NCBI GenBank assembly: GCA_964471755.1
Contig: CAYYJM010000117.1
Coordinates: 1-17,820 of the forward strand
DNA: 17,820 nt
Reading direction: 5' to 3'
Origin: CAYYJM01 sp964471755
Lineage (GTDB): Bacteria > Planctomycetota > Planctomycetia > Gemmatales > Gemmataceae
Position numbers and translations under genes: made by a program. The notes under the pieces were generated by a model. That model searched no databases, was not told the origin of the DNA, and worked only from the letters and a program-made list of their open reading frames with translations. Below are positions 7,625-14,409 of the stretch, in pieces; the stretch's first letter is position 1; every line of letters starts with the position of its first letter.

Positions 7625-8166
7625 CCGGCTACCGCAAGCTGGTCAACGAGGCGATCAGCGAGTTTGGCCGACTCGTTCCCGAAGCGAACGTGCCGCCAGC
7701 ACTGGAGATTCCGCCGACGACGAAGAAGGAGGTCGGCAAGGACACGCTCTACTACTACCCGCTGGGCAACGTCGGTCTGGATCGGCGTTTCCAGCCGATG
7801 CTCGGCGTGGCTCGGGATGCGGCCGTGATCGTCTTCTCGGAGGACCACGCGACGCGGTTGCTGGCGAGCAAGCCGCTCAAGCTAGAGGGCGGTCCGCTGG
7901 CGAGCCGACTGGACAAGCCGCTTCTGGGGGCGTTCTTCTGCGACACGTCGGCTCTGCTCGATGCCGTGGCCCCGTGGGCCGAGCTGGGCATCTCCCAGGC
8001 GATGAAGGGGGCGGACGCCGACGAGAAGACGATCCAGGACGGTCTGAAGGCGTACCAGACGGTCCTGCAACTGCTCCGCTGCGTCAAGCAAACCAGCGGC
8101 GCGACGTACTTCGAGGATGACGCGATCGTCACGCACTCCGAGACGGTGGTCAAGGACATCGACTGA
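7408..8166 (+). CDS. Secreted protein of unknown role, C-terminal part (frameshifted)
   Basis: This is the remainder of the protein that starts at 5972, read in the -1 frame. Its first residues, 'VLVAGEDGVSGDDITANLLYPA', continue the upstream sequence without a gap, and 'GQLGFVLDAKWTSKEW' and 'LLASKPLKLEGGPLASRLDKPL' have the normal composition of a globular exported protein. No ribosome-binding site fits the GTG at 7408, so it is unlikely to be translated on its own. The C-terminus ends 'THSETVVKDID', 20 bp before a strong hairpin terminator. No domain is recognised. Either a base is missing from the sequence, or the gene is broken in this strain. I see no classical slippery heptamer that would support programmed frameshifting. 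Confidence 0.7.
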   Translation: MLVAGEDGVSGDDITANLLYPATADGQLGFVLDAKWTSKEWVAGVPFEKAMPMVEIGLLLGLSDSEAFVKALTGYRKLVNEAISEFGRLVPEANVPPALEIPPTTKKEVGKDTLYYYPLGNVGLDRRFQPMLGVARDAAVIVFSEDHATRLLASKPLKLEGGPLASRLDKPLLGAFFCDTSALLDAVAPWAELGISQAMKGADADEKTIQDGLKAYQTVLQLLRCVKQTSGATYFEDDAIVTHSETVVKDID

Positions 8167-8186
8167 GCGTCTGCCGAAGATGACCT

Positions 8187-8225
8187 CCCGGCCGATCGCT
8201 TCACGCGGTCGGCCGGGTCGCTTTT
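8187..8225 (+). terminator. Rho-independent terminator after the secreted-protein gene
   Basis: A 13-bp stem (8187-8199 with 8205-8217, one G-U pair, loop TTCAC) is followed by TCGC and a TTTT run. It starts 20 bp behind the stop at 8166 and ends before the next ribosome-binding site, as expected for an intrinsic terminator. Confidence 0.7.
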
Positions 8226-8272
8226 GGGCCGGCGACCTGGATACAATACGCGGAGGACAGGAGGATCGCGTT

Positions 8273-8614
8273 ATGAACCTGAATCAGCAGCCGATGCGCG
8301 AGGAGCTTCGATCGCTCCTGCTCCGATGTGACGACCGGGCCGGGCATCACGTCCTGTGGGTGGACTCGTCGGGAGAGGTTCACCTGACACGACTGCCGAC
8401 TGGTTGGCCGCCAGTCGATCTGCAAATCTCCGGCGACAGGGTCCGCCTGCGCTGCGAGACGTTCCTGGCCGGTAACGGGTATGTCGGTTCGGAAGCCGCG
8501 CAGGACGAGGGCTGGTTGGATGAATTGCTCACGGCCCTGGTCGAGGCCTGGCGAACGGGCGAGAATCCCAACGGCACGATCCAGCTCGATCTGGACCACA
8601 TCGCGAAGCGCTAA
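8273..8614 (+). CDS. Small protein of unknown function
   Basis: This 113-residue soluble protein has no signal peptide or membrane segment. The sequence suggests an N-terminal helix (about 8-18), several beta strands ('HHVLWVDSSGEVHLTRLP', 25-42; 'DLQISGDRVRLRCETF', 49-64) and an amphipathic C-terminal helix (about 79-95, 'GWLDELLTALVEAWRTG'). I recognise no catalytic motif. The start was chosen at the ATG with AGGAGG seven nt upstream (8260-8265); the frame stays open further upstream, but that part runs through the terminator and reads as low-complexity. It sits 21 bp before the next small gene in the same direction, so the two are probably one transcript. Confidence 0.7.
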   Translation: MNLNQQPMREELRSLLLRCDDRAGHHVLWVDSSGEVHLTRLPTGWPPVDLQISGDRVRLRCETFLAGNGYVGSEAAQDEGWLDELLTALVEAWRTGENPNGTIQLDLDHIAKR

Positions 8615-8635
8615 TCCCAGGCTGCGGAGGAAACC

Positions 8636-9073
8636 GTGCCCATCATCGTGACCTTCGACATAAGCTCGCCAACCCCGCTGGAATTGAACCGCCTGAGAGG
8701 GGCTTTCGAGCGACTGGGCTGGGAGCATCTCGGCAACACCGCCTACCGCTACCCGAAGTTGCACGGGGAGCATCCGGCGGAAGACTGGTTCAACCACGTC
8801 ATTCCGGCCCTGATGCTGCTCCGGGCCTACGCTCGGTACGCAGAATCGACGCAGCGATCGATGACCCGGTTCTCGATCGACATCCAGAGTTCGACGGGGT
8901 TCAACCCAATGACCGGCGTCGGGGCACCGCCGCTTGCCGCCGCCGACATTACGTACTCTCAGCCGTCTCGAGCCGGACGAGCATTCGGTCGGAGCAATCT
9001 GGAAGCGTGGCTCGATGGTATCGACTGGCCTTATGCAGCCTTGCCGCAAACCCAGCCTGAGACCGGGACTTGA
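8636..9073 (+). CDS. Conserved-looking protein of unknown function
   Basis: This 145-residue protein starts with GTG, preceded by GGAGG five nt upstream. It opens with a hydrophobic strand, 'IIVTFDIS', then a helix ('LELNRLRGAFERLGW') and a second strand ('LGNTAYRYP'). This beta-alpha-beta start faintly resembles ferredoxin-like folds such as Cas2 or VapD, but no catalytic residue supports either and no CRISPR array is nearby. The middle, 'EDWFNHVIPALMLLRAYARY' (about 43-62), is a long helix. It is followed by 'FSIDIQSSTGFNPMTG' and, near the end, 'NLEAWLDGIDWPY'. It has no signal peptide. It probably shares a transcript with the preceding gene; the zinc-ribbon gene begins 31 bp downstream. 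I cannot assign a function. Confidence 0.7.
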   Translation: MPIIVTFDISSPTPLELNRLRGAFERLGWEHLGNTAYRYPKLHGEHPAEDWFNHVIPALMLLRAYARYAESTQRSMTRFSIDIQSSTGFNPMTGVGAPPLAAADITYSQPSRAGRAFGRSNLEAWLDGIDWPYAALPQTQPETGT

Positions 9074-9104
9074 GCCCTCTGAAATCAACCCGTCGGAGCC
9101 TCCC

Positions 9105-9368
9105 ATGCCGCGCCACCTCGACACCGAAGACAACTGGGACGACCCGGACGACGATTACTCCAGTGAGGACGAGACGCCGACCATGCCGTGTCCGTACTGC
9201 CAGCAGGACATCGCCGAGGACACGCCGCGCTGCCCACACTGCGAGCGTTACCTGACCACCGAGGAGATGGACGCGGATCAGGCCATTCCCGACGGCAAGC
9301 CGTGGTGGCTCGTCGCGGGCGTGATCGTCTGCCTGGTTCTCGTGTACTTCTGGATCGTCCGCTTCTGA
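9105..9368 (+). CDS. Zinc-ribbon membrane-anchored small protein
   Basis: This 87-residue protein has three parts. An acidic N-terminus (about 6-25) is rich in Asp and Glu. A zinc ribbon follows, with C29-x2-C32 and C43-x2-C46 ('CPYC' and 'CPHC'). After a short linker comes one transmembrane helix (about 67-86) that ends almost at the C-terminus. The ribbon would face the cytoplasm if the helix is a tail anchor. Proteins of this layout are familiar from planctomycete genomes, but their role is unknown. The ATG has GGAG six nt upstream; the frame stays open further upstream but overlaps the previous gene. A hairpin 15 nt behind the stop may end the transcript. Confidence 0.8.
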   Translation: MPRHLDTEDNWDDPDDDYSSEDETPTMPCPYCQQDIAEDTPRCPHCERYLTTEEMDADQAIPDGKPWWLVAGVIVCLVLVYFWIVRF

Positions 9369-9382
9369 ATCAATTCCTGCCG

Positions 9383-9407
9383 CGTGTAAGAAATCGATTC
9401 TTCCACG
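9383..9407 (+). terminator. Hairpin behind the zinc-ribbon gene
   Basis: CGTG (9383-9386) and AAGAA (9388-9392) pair with TTCTT (9398-9402) and CACG (9404-9407), with one mismatch and a five-base loop. It starts 15 nt after the stop. Only an interrupted T-rich stretch (9411-9419) follows, so termination is possible but not certain. Confidence 0.4.
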
Positions 9408-9424
9408 GTATAGTCTTTCAGAGG

Positions 9425-9564
9425 CGCGCACGCAGCGAGCCTTCAGGCGAGCGGAGTAAGCGTGTCGAAGGCCGGACGTGTAGGTTTTGGTGCGTCTCCT
9501 CGGCCCTTCCGTGCAGGTCTCGGTGCGCTTACTCCGCTCGGCCTGCGGCCTCGCTGCGTGCGCG
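9425..9564. repeat. 140-bp inverted repeat in an intergenic gap
   Basis: The outer arms 9425-9439 and 9550-9564 are perfect 15-bp complements, CGCGCACGCAGCGAG on the left. The inner arms 9448-9462 and 9526-9540 are also perfect 15-bp complements (CGAGCGGAGTAAGCG). The short stretches between them pair only in part. The 63-nt centre holds a further partial pairing, GAAGGCCG (9467-9474) with a CGGCCCTTC segment. This occupies much of the gap between 9369 and 9788. No gene is convincing there; the open frames across it are low-complexity. It could be a small non-autonomous mobile element or a structured RNA. Confidence 0.75.
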
Positions 9565-9788
9565 GCTCTGACCACTGACTCCGGGCCAGGATTTCTGCAA
9601 ATCGGTGGTCGAAACCGATCCCTTTGTTCCGCTGCGGGGTTAGATGATGTAGACGCACGGCACCGCGAGCTGAGCAAGCGAGCCATCCGTCTTCGCCATC
9701 TTCACCTGACAGGGCAGCGACCCCACTGGGTTTCGCGGAGGCGAACCTTCCCGGTGGTGGACGATACAACAACCATAGAGGAGTAGTC
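9565..9788. other. Intergenic stretch without a recognised gene
   Basis: Between the inverted repeat and the gene at 9789 I find no supported coding region. A six-bp stem, ATCGGT/ACCGAT (9601-9606 and 9614-9619), is the only clear local structure. The end provides the AGAGGAG ribosome-binding site of the next gene. The promoter for that gene is probably here, but I see no good pair of boxes. Confidence 0.5.
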
Positions 9789-10247
9789 ATGACTACCGTC
9801 TCCCGGACGGCCGTTCGTTTTCTTGCCTCCCTGGTGGTGGCCGTCGGTCTGGGCGGTGGCCTGGTGGCTGGCGGTTACTGGCTGATGCCACGTGTCTTCG
9901 CCGCGCTCGATCTGGACGTGTGGAACGTGCCCCACTACCTCGCCGTGCAGGCGGGCGGTCCTCGGGAAGCCGCGCGAATCGACAACCTCATCGGCCAGAT
10001 CGACCAGACGCGCACGGTCAAGGACGGGATCGTCCAGTCGGTCCTGACCGGGAAGTTGACCCATGACGAGGGGCTGGCTGCTTTTCTCGAACTGTTCGAG
10101 AAGGATGCCGATTTGCAGCGTCGCCTGGAGATCACCCTGCCTGACCTCCTTGAGGTCGATCGGGTGCGGCAGCACTTCTACTTCTACCTGAACATCCACC
10201 GGAACACTCCGGAACTTCAGGTGGCAGGGCCGGGACCGACTCTCTGA
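9789..10247 (+). CDS. Membrane-anchored small protein of unknown function
   Basis: This 152-residue protein has an N-terminal hydrophobic segment (about 9-32, rich in Val, Leu and Gly) that could be a signal anchor. The rest should lie outside the cytoplasmic membrane. The mature part is mostly helical and charged: 'AARIDNLIGQIDQTRTVKDGIVQSVLTGKLTHDEGLAAFLELFEKD' covers about 60-106, and 'DLLEVDRVRQHFYFYLNIHRNTPEL' forms a C-terminal helix. There is no cysteine, metal site or known enzymatic motif. The ATG has AGAGGAG six nt upstream. It stands alone between the intergenic repeat and the convergent barrel gene. I do not recognise the family. Confidence 0.75.
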   Translation: MTTVSRTAVRFLASLVVAVGLGGGLVAGGYWLMPRVFAALDLDVWNVPHYLAVQAGGPREAARIDNLIGQIDQTRTVKDGIVQSVLTGKLTHDEGLAAFLELFEKDADLQRRLEITLPDLLEVDRVRQHFYFYLNIHRNTPELQVAGPGPTL

Positions 10248-10295
10248 GTGTCTCTTGTCGGGGGCATCCCTGTCGATGCGGCCACTGTTGGGCGG

Positions 10296-10329
10296 TCCGG
10301 AGCGCCACCGTGGCCTGATTCGCTCCGGG
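10296..10329. terminator. Possible bidirectional terminator between convergent genes
   Basis: CCGGAGCG (10297-10304) pairs perfectly with CGCTCCGG (10321-10328), with an extra wobble pair outside and a 16-nt loop. It lies between the end of the rightward gene (10247) and the end of the leftward barrel gene (10391), so it could serve both. No T-tract is seen on either side. Confidence 0.35.
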
Positions 10330-10339
10330 ACTCGCCACT

Positions 10340-10360
10340 GCGCAGGCCCGCCGATGCTCC
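10340..10360. repeat. Partial copy of the repeat at the window start
   Basis: This 21-bp stretch matches the reverse complement of 90-110 with one mismatch (G for A in the middle). It lacks the long second arm, so it is a fragment or a diverged copy. It lies 30 bp beyond the 3' end of the leftward barrel gene. Confidence 0.6.
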
Positions 10361-10390
10361 ATTCTTTGGGGCTCTGACGGACAGCCCTGC

Positions 10391-11836
10391 TCAGAACCAG
10401 AAGTCGAGACCGAAGTTGATGCCCTGAGCCCAGAAGTCGGTCGGTCGGAAGATCGGGGCCGGCCGTGACGGGCCAACCGGTGCCAGGCCAAAGTTGCCAG
10501 CCACGGCTGTCCGACTCGGGTTGATCACCGGATCAATCGCCATCCCCGGACGGATCGCGTCGCTGACATAGATCCAGCTGTAGCCCACGCGAATCCGGAC
10601 GCCATCACAGATTCGATAGCCCAGGTTCAGGTCGAGTTCGGGAATCGCGGCGAAGCGAGTCCGCGAGAAGGTGACGCTGTTGGTCGGTTGAGCGAAGGCC
10701 CCTCCCGGGAAGGCAGCGCCAACGCCGAGGCCCGGCGGAACAGCGTGGTTGGTGACCATCTGACCATTGACGGATTGATCTTCATACATCCAGCCGAGGG
10801 CGACCTTGGCCGTTCCGTTGATCGAAACCCGACCGAAGGTCGTACCGCCACGAATACCGATCTGGCTGCCATAGAAGAAGTTACGGCCGTCAAAGCGGTC
10901 GGTGGTGTGGAGGAAACCGCCCGGCAGGACAGGCCCCAAGGTGTTGGCCTGCGTGGTAAAGGTCAGGTTCTCGTGCAGGTTCAGGAAGCGGATACCGCTC
11001 AGGAACTGCACGTAGCTACCCGCTCCCATGTCCTTGCAGCCCAGGACGCCGTTGAACTCCCAGCTGTCGAGGTAGGACGTCAGCCGCGACGTGAACCGGC
11101 CCGAGGCCGGCTCACCGTAGATCAGTGTGGCACCCGGCCCGGCGACCGGCGCGCCCAGCAGCGGCCCAGTCATGACCACGTTGCTGACCGCGTCGCGGAA
11201 GGGGACGAACAGAGTCGGCGAGCCCGGAGCCCCGCTGGTGGCCACCGAGTCGATGACCTGAGCCTGGGCCAGGAACAGGTAGGTGACCTCGGCTCCCATG
11301 CCGTCGAGGAGCCAGCCGCCGACCGTGTAGCGTCCACCGTGACGCATGTCCGTGGTGATGGGTTGGCCGCCAAGCACGACACTGGTATTGATACCGCCAG
11401 GGCCGACGAGGGTGCCAGCCGGTGCAGGACCGCCCGGAACGATGCCGGGCAGATTCCCCTGCGTGGCCAGCGGCACCGACAGCGGGCTGGATCGGGTCCA
11501 CCACATCAGGTAGTCGGCGCTGCCGTAGAGACGCGGTCCCACCGGGCCATCCACCTCGCCCAGCGGGAGAGACGGGGCCGCGGCGGCCTGCGACTGGCAC
11601 GGGGCCGTCGTCGCTCCGCAGGTCGGAGCAGGGGTGTTACAGGGAGCCCCGAGTGTTCCGCAGGCAGGCTTCGAACCGATGGACATCGGCAGACTGGAGA
11701 TCCGCGTGGCCGGGATGCTGGACGTCGGTGCCGCCGGGGTGGTAGTCGGCAGCACGGTCGGCATCGGAGCCTGGCCGAAACAGATCCCGGCGCTGGTGAG
11801 CAGCGCTCCGAACGAAGTAAGAATTCCGTTTCTCAT
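10391..11836 (-). CDS. BBP7-type outer-membrane beta-barrel protein
   Basis: This 481-residue protein has a signal peptide (1-22, ending in CFGQA), a Pro/Thr-rich linker with four Cys residues ('CGTLGAPC', 'CGATTAPC', about 59-80) and then a long series of alternating hydrophobic strands typical of an outer-membrane barrel. The start of the barrel region, 'GPRLYGSADYLMWWTRSSPL', and the closing strand ending in 'NFGLDFWF', with a C-terminal Phe, match the BBP7 barrel family of planctomycetes. The role is unknown; a structural or porin-like function is only a guess. The ATG at 11836 was chosen because AGGAGG lies five nt upstream and a proper signal peptide follows. The frame is open for 180 codons further upstream, but that part crosses into purH and has no signal. 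Confidence 0.88.
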   Translation of the reverse strand: MRNGILTSFGALLTSAGICFGQAPMPTVLPTTTPAAPTSSIPATRISSLPMSIGSKPACGTLGAPCNTPAPTCGATTAPCQSQAAAAPSLPLGEVDGPVGPRLYGSADYLMWWTRSSPLSVPLATQGNLPGIVPGGPAPAGTLVGPGGINTSVVLGGQPITTDMRHGGRYTVGGWLLDGMGAEVTYLFLAQAQVIDSVATSGAPGSPTLFVPFRDAVSNVVMTGPLLGAPVAGPGATLIYGEPASGRFTSRLTSYLDSWEFNGVLGCKDMGAGSYVQFLSGIRFLNLHENLTFTTQANTLGPVLPGGFLHTTDRFDGRNFFYGSQIGIRGGTTFGRVSINGTAKVALGWMYEDQSVNGQMVTNHAVPPGLGVGAAFPGGAFAQPTNSVTFSRTRFAAIPELDLNLGYRICDGVRIRVGYSWIYVSDAIRPGMAIDPVINPSRTAVAGNFGLAPVGPSRPAPIFRPTDFWAQGINFGLDFWF

Positions 11837-12107
11837 GAGTCCTCCTGACAACCGTCGTCTCGTTCGTTCCTGCGGAAACCTCCCGATTCCGATCGGGGGT
11901 GTCAATCCGCTCGCGTGAACCAGGGAAACATCGCGTCGGACACCCCTAGAATCGACACCCTGCGAAAAACCGCTGAGAGAAAGCGAAGCCCCTGGTCGCG
12001 AACCATTCCCTCCAGGCCGTACCATCGGTATTCTCGGTGTGTCCCCACCCGCTGCGTTTCGTATCCTGTACTCTGGAGCGATCGTAGGGGTTGCAGGGAG
12101 AGAAACG

Positions 12108-13685
12108 ATGAGCGTACGGCAGATTCGCCGGGCTCTGCTGAGCGTCGCCGACAAGGCCGGCCTCGTGGAGCTGGCGCGGCGTCTGGCCGCGATGGGGGTC
12201 GAACTGATCTCGACCGGCGGCACTCGCAAGACGTTGACCGACGCCGGACTCGCCGTCCGCGACGTGTCGGAGGTCACCGGCTTCCCCGAGATGCTCGACG
12301 GTCGGGTCAAGACGCTGCATCCGAAGGTCCACGGCGGCATTCTCGCCATCCGCTCGAACTCCGAGCATCTGCGCACTCTCGAAGCGCATCAGATCGAGCC
12401 GATCGATCTGGTCATCAGCACGCTCTATCCGTTCGAGCAGGCCGTCGCACGTGGCGGCACTCCGGACGAGATCATCGAGGAAATCGACATCGGCGGACCG
12501 ACGCTGGTCCGGGCCGCCGCGAAGAATTTTGAGTTCGTCGCCGTGCTGACCGATCCGGGCCAGTATGCGGAGATCATCGACGAGATGCAGAACAACCAGG
12601 GCGGTCTGGCCCTGGCCACGCGGCGGAAACTGGCCGCCGCCGCGTTCCACCGGATCGCCGCCTACGATGCCGCCATCAGCGCCTGGTTCGCGAGCCAGGA
12701 AGGCGAGACGTTTCCGCCGGTCCTGGCCCGAGCCTGGCACAAGCAGGGCGACGACCTGCGCTACGGAGAGAATCCACACCAGCCAGCCGCGTTCTACGTC
12801 GATCGGGCGTGCAAGTCTCCGGGAGTCGCCTCGGCGCGCGTTCTGCACGGCAAGGAGCTGTCGTACAACAACCTGCTCGATCTCGATTCGGCCCTGAATC
12901 TGGTGCGTGAGTTTCGCGAACCGGCCTGTGCCGTCATCAAGCACAACAACCCGTGCGGGGCGGCCCTCGGCACCACGCTGGAAGAGGCGTTTCACGACGC
13001 CTACGAGGGCGATCCGCTCAGCGCCTTTGGGGGCGTTCTCGCCTTCAACCGCGAGGTCGATGAGGCGACTGCCACGCAGATCACCGAGCCGAATCGGTTT
13101 ATCGAGTGCGTCATCGCCCCTGGCTTCAGCGATGCGGCCTTCCATCTGCTGACGACCCGGCCGACCTGGAAGAACAGCGTCCGCCTGCTGGCCGTGGGAT
13201 CGCTCGAACTCGGTGCCCGACCGACGCTCGTGCTGCGCGAGGTCGAGGGCGGCCTGCTGGTGCAGGCACCGGATCGGCGCTCGGATGCGGATGACTTTGC
13301 GGCGCTGAAGCCGGCGAGCAAGCGGTCGCCCAGCGAGGCCGAGCTGGCCAGTCTGCGGCTGGCGTGGGTCGTCTGCAAACACGTCAAGAGCAACGCCATC
13401 GTGCTGGTGCAGGGCCGACGGGTGGTTGGCGTCGGAGCCGGCCAGATGAGCCGGGTCGATTCGACCCACATGGCCATCCGCAAGGCGGGCGAACGGAGCC
13501 GGGGAGCGGTCCTGGCCTCGGACGCCTTCTTCCCCTTCCGCGATAGCGTGGACGAGGCGGCTCGGGCCGGCGTCACGGCCATTGTCCAGCCCGGCGGCAG
13601 CAAGCGCGATGCCGACGCGACCGCCGCCTGCGACGAGAACGACATGGCCATGGTCCTCACGGGCCACCGACACTTCCGGCATTGA
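12108..13685 (+). CDS. purH: Bifunctional IMP cyclohydrolase/AICAR formyltransferase
   Basis: PurH carries out the last two steps of IMP synthesis in the cytoplasm: formyl transfer to AICAR, then ring closure to IMP. The protein is 525 residues, the normal length. The N-terminal cyclohydrolase domain (about 1-200) shows 'SVADK' (12-16), 'STGGT' (35-39) and 'GRVKTLHPKVHGG' (65-77). The formyltransferase domain (about 210-525) has 'LRYGENPHQ' (217-225), the catalytic Lys278-His279 in 'KHNNPCG' (278-284), 'GDPLSAFGG' (301-309) and 'SDAFFPF' near the C-terminus. The ATG at 12108 was chosen because AGGGAG precedes it by seven nt and the N-terminus aligns with the family; an ATG 23 codons upstream is too long. 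The gene stands alone with no other purine gene in the window, and a 30-bp inverted repeat follows its stop. Confidence 0.96.
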   Translation: MSVRQIRRALLSVADKAGLVELARRLAAMGVELISTGGTRKTLTDAGLAVRDVSEVTGFPEMLDGRVKTLHPKVHGGILAIRSNSEHLRTLEAHQIEPIDLVISTLYPFEQAVARGGTPDEIIEEIDIGGPTLVRAAAKNFEFVAVLTDPGQYAEIIDEMQNNQGGLALATRRKLAAAAFHRIAAYDAAISAWFASQEGETFPPVLARAWHKQGDDLRYGENPHQPAAFYVDRACKSPGVASARVLHGKELSYNNLLDLDSALNLVREFREPACAVIKHNNPCGAALGTTLEEAFHDAYEGDPLSAFGGVLAFNREVDEATATQITEPNRFIECVIAPGFSDAAFHLLTTRPTWKNSVRLLAVGSLELGARPTLVLREVEGGLLVQAPDRRSDADDFAALKPASKRSPSEAELASLRLAWVVCKHVKSNAIVLVQGRRVVGVGAGQMSRVDSTHMAIRKAGERSRGAVLASDAFFPFRDSVDEAARAGVTAIVQPGGSKRDADATAACDENDMAMVLTGHRHFRH

Positions 13686-13688
13686 TGA

Positions 13689-13764
13689 GTCTTCATTTAG
13701 CCGCCGGCTTGCCGGCGGGTATTGGCACCGAAGACCGCCGGCAAGCCGGCGGCTAAATGAAGAC
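13689..13764. repeat. Perfect 30-bp inverted repeat behind purH
   Basis: Arms 13689-13718 and 13735-13764 are exact reverse complements with a 16-nt loop. The left arm starts GTCTTCATTTAGCCGCCGGC. Each arm also contains its own shorter palindrome (GCCGCCGGC-TT-GCCGGCGGC). It begins three bases after the purH stop. It can act as a strong RNA hairpin, but no T-tract follows directly, so it resembles a REP-like palindrome as much as a terminator. Confidence 0.88.
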
Positions 13765-13780
13765 GGCTTGATGTCGGATC

Positions 13781-13809
13781 CTGGCAACGTCAATCGGATG
13801 TGGTAGACT
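13781..13809 (+). promoter_or_regulatory. Candidate promoter of the sigma-regulator operon
   Basis: CTGGCA (13781-13786) and TAGACT (13804-13809) are spaced 17 bp apart. They match the sigma-70 boxes at four and five of six positions, and a TGG precedes the -10 box, giving an extended -10. Transcription would start about 13816, leaving a leader of about 220 nt before the antagonist gene at 14035. Confidence 0.4.
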
Positions 13810-13815
13810 ATGAAG

Positions 13816-14034
13816 GGTTGCGAAAGATCCGCAGGCTGGAGTGACGGAACCGTACGAGAATTGGACCAGAAATCACTTGCACTCTCTCGTGCGGCTCTTT
13901 ACGATCTACTTCATTCTCGCTGCGGGCGTACCGCGACCCTGTCGATGAACAAACGGATGCTGTAACTCGGGAACTGTTCGCCCTCGTGGTTCGTAAGGAC
14001 CTTCACGACCCACGAAGCCATAGGAGAACTCATC
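13816..14034 (+). promoter_or_regulatory. Structured leader upstream of the anti-sigma antagonist
   Basis: This stretch has no convincing gene. It can form two good hairpins on the plus strand. The first pairs 13850-13859 with 13885-13894 (10 bp, one wobble, 25-nt loop). The second pairs 13984-13994 with 14005-14015 (10 bp with one mismatch, 10-nt loop) and ends seven nt before the AGGAGA ribosome-binding site (14022-14027). The second is well placed to affect translation. No known riboswitch was recognised. Confidence 0.4.
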
Positions 14035-14409
14035 ATGTCGACCCCAACGCGGGGCAGTGCAGGGGCCCGGTTGTCGGTGGAGCACATCGGGGACGTCACG
14101 GTCGTCAAGTTCGACGAGAAGAAGATCCTGGACGAAACAAACATCGCCAACATCGGCGACAAGCTCCTGGATCTGGTCGATAAAGAAGGCGTCCGCAAGA
14201 TGATCCTCAACTTCGAGATCGTCGATTACCTCTCCTCGGCCGCCCTGGGTAAACTGATCAACGTCCACAAACGCCTGGTCATCCAGCTCAAGGGCAACCT
14301 GGTCCTTTGCTCCATCAAGGACCAGATCTTCGAGGTCTTTCAGATCACTCGTCTGGACAAATTCTTCAAGATCGTCAAGGACGAACAGGTGGCGCTGCAA
14401 CAGTTCTGA
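14035..14409 (+). CDS. STAS-domain anti-sigma factor antagonist (RsbV/SpoIIAA type)
   Basis: This 124-residue cytoplasmic protein is an STAS-domain antagonist. In the unphosphorylated form such proteins bind an anti-sigma kinase and so free a sigma factor. The STAS core spans about 13-115, with 'DVTVVKFDEKKILDETNI' and 'KMILNFEIVDYLSSAALGKLINVHKRL'. The phosphorylatable serine is expected in 'YLSSAALGKL' (Ser67/Ser68), where the more usual sequence is D-S-S/T-G-L-G. A 13-residue polar N-terminal extension precedes the domain. AGGAGA seven nt upstream supports the start. The kinase partner is encoded 252 bp downstream in the same direction, which strongly suggests a partner-switching pair. The sigma factor and phosphatase are not in the window. 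Confidence 0.92.
   Translation: MSTPTRGSAGARLSVEHIGDVTVVKFDEKKILDETNIANIGDKLLDLVDKEGVRKMILNFEIVDYLSSAALGKLINVHKRLVIQLKGNLVLCSIKDQIFEVFQITRLDKFFKIVKDEQVALQQF

Noticed and set aside
8636..9073. Cas2-like nuclease
   Set aside because: Only the general beta-alpha-beta start is similar. There is no CRISPR array or other Cas gene, and no catalytic residue could be identified.
9443..9790. Open frames across the gap on both strands
   Set aside because: They run through the inverted repeat, have no ribosome-binding sites, and translate to low-complexity Arg/Ala/Ser-rich sequence.
12039..12107. Upstream ATG for purH giving 548 residues
   Set aside because: The extra residues do not fit the family N-terminus, and AGGGAG lies correctly before the ATG at 12108.
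11837..12376. 180-codon upstream extension of the barrel protein
   Set aside because: It overlaps purH on the other strand, lacks a signal peptide, and a good ribosome-binding site and signal peptide occur at 11836.
11946..13793. 615-codon open frame on the minus strand
   Set aside because: It is antisense to purH, which has all family motifs. The translation is rich in Arg, Gln and Asp without domains, as expected from GC-rich codon bias.
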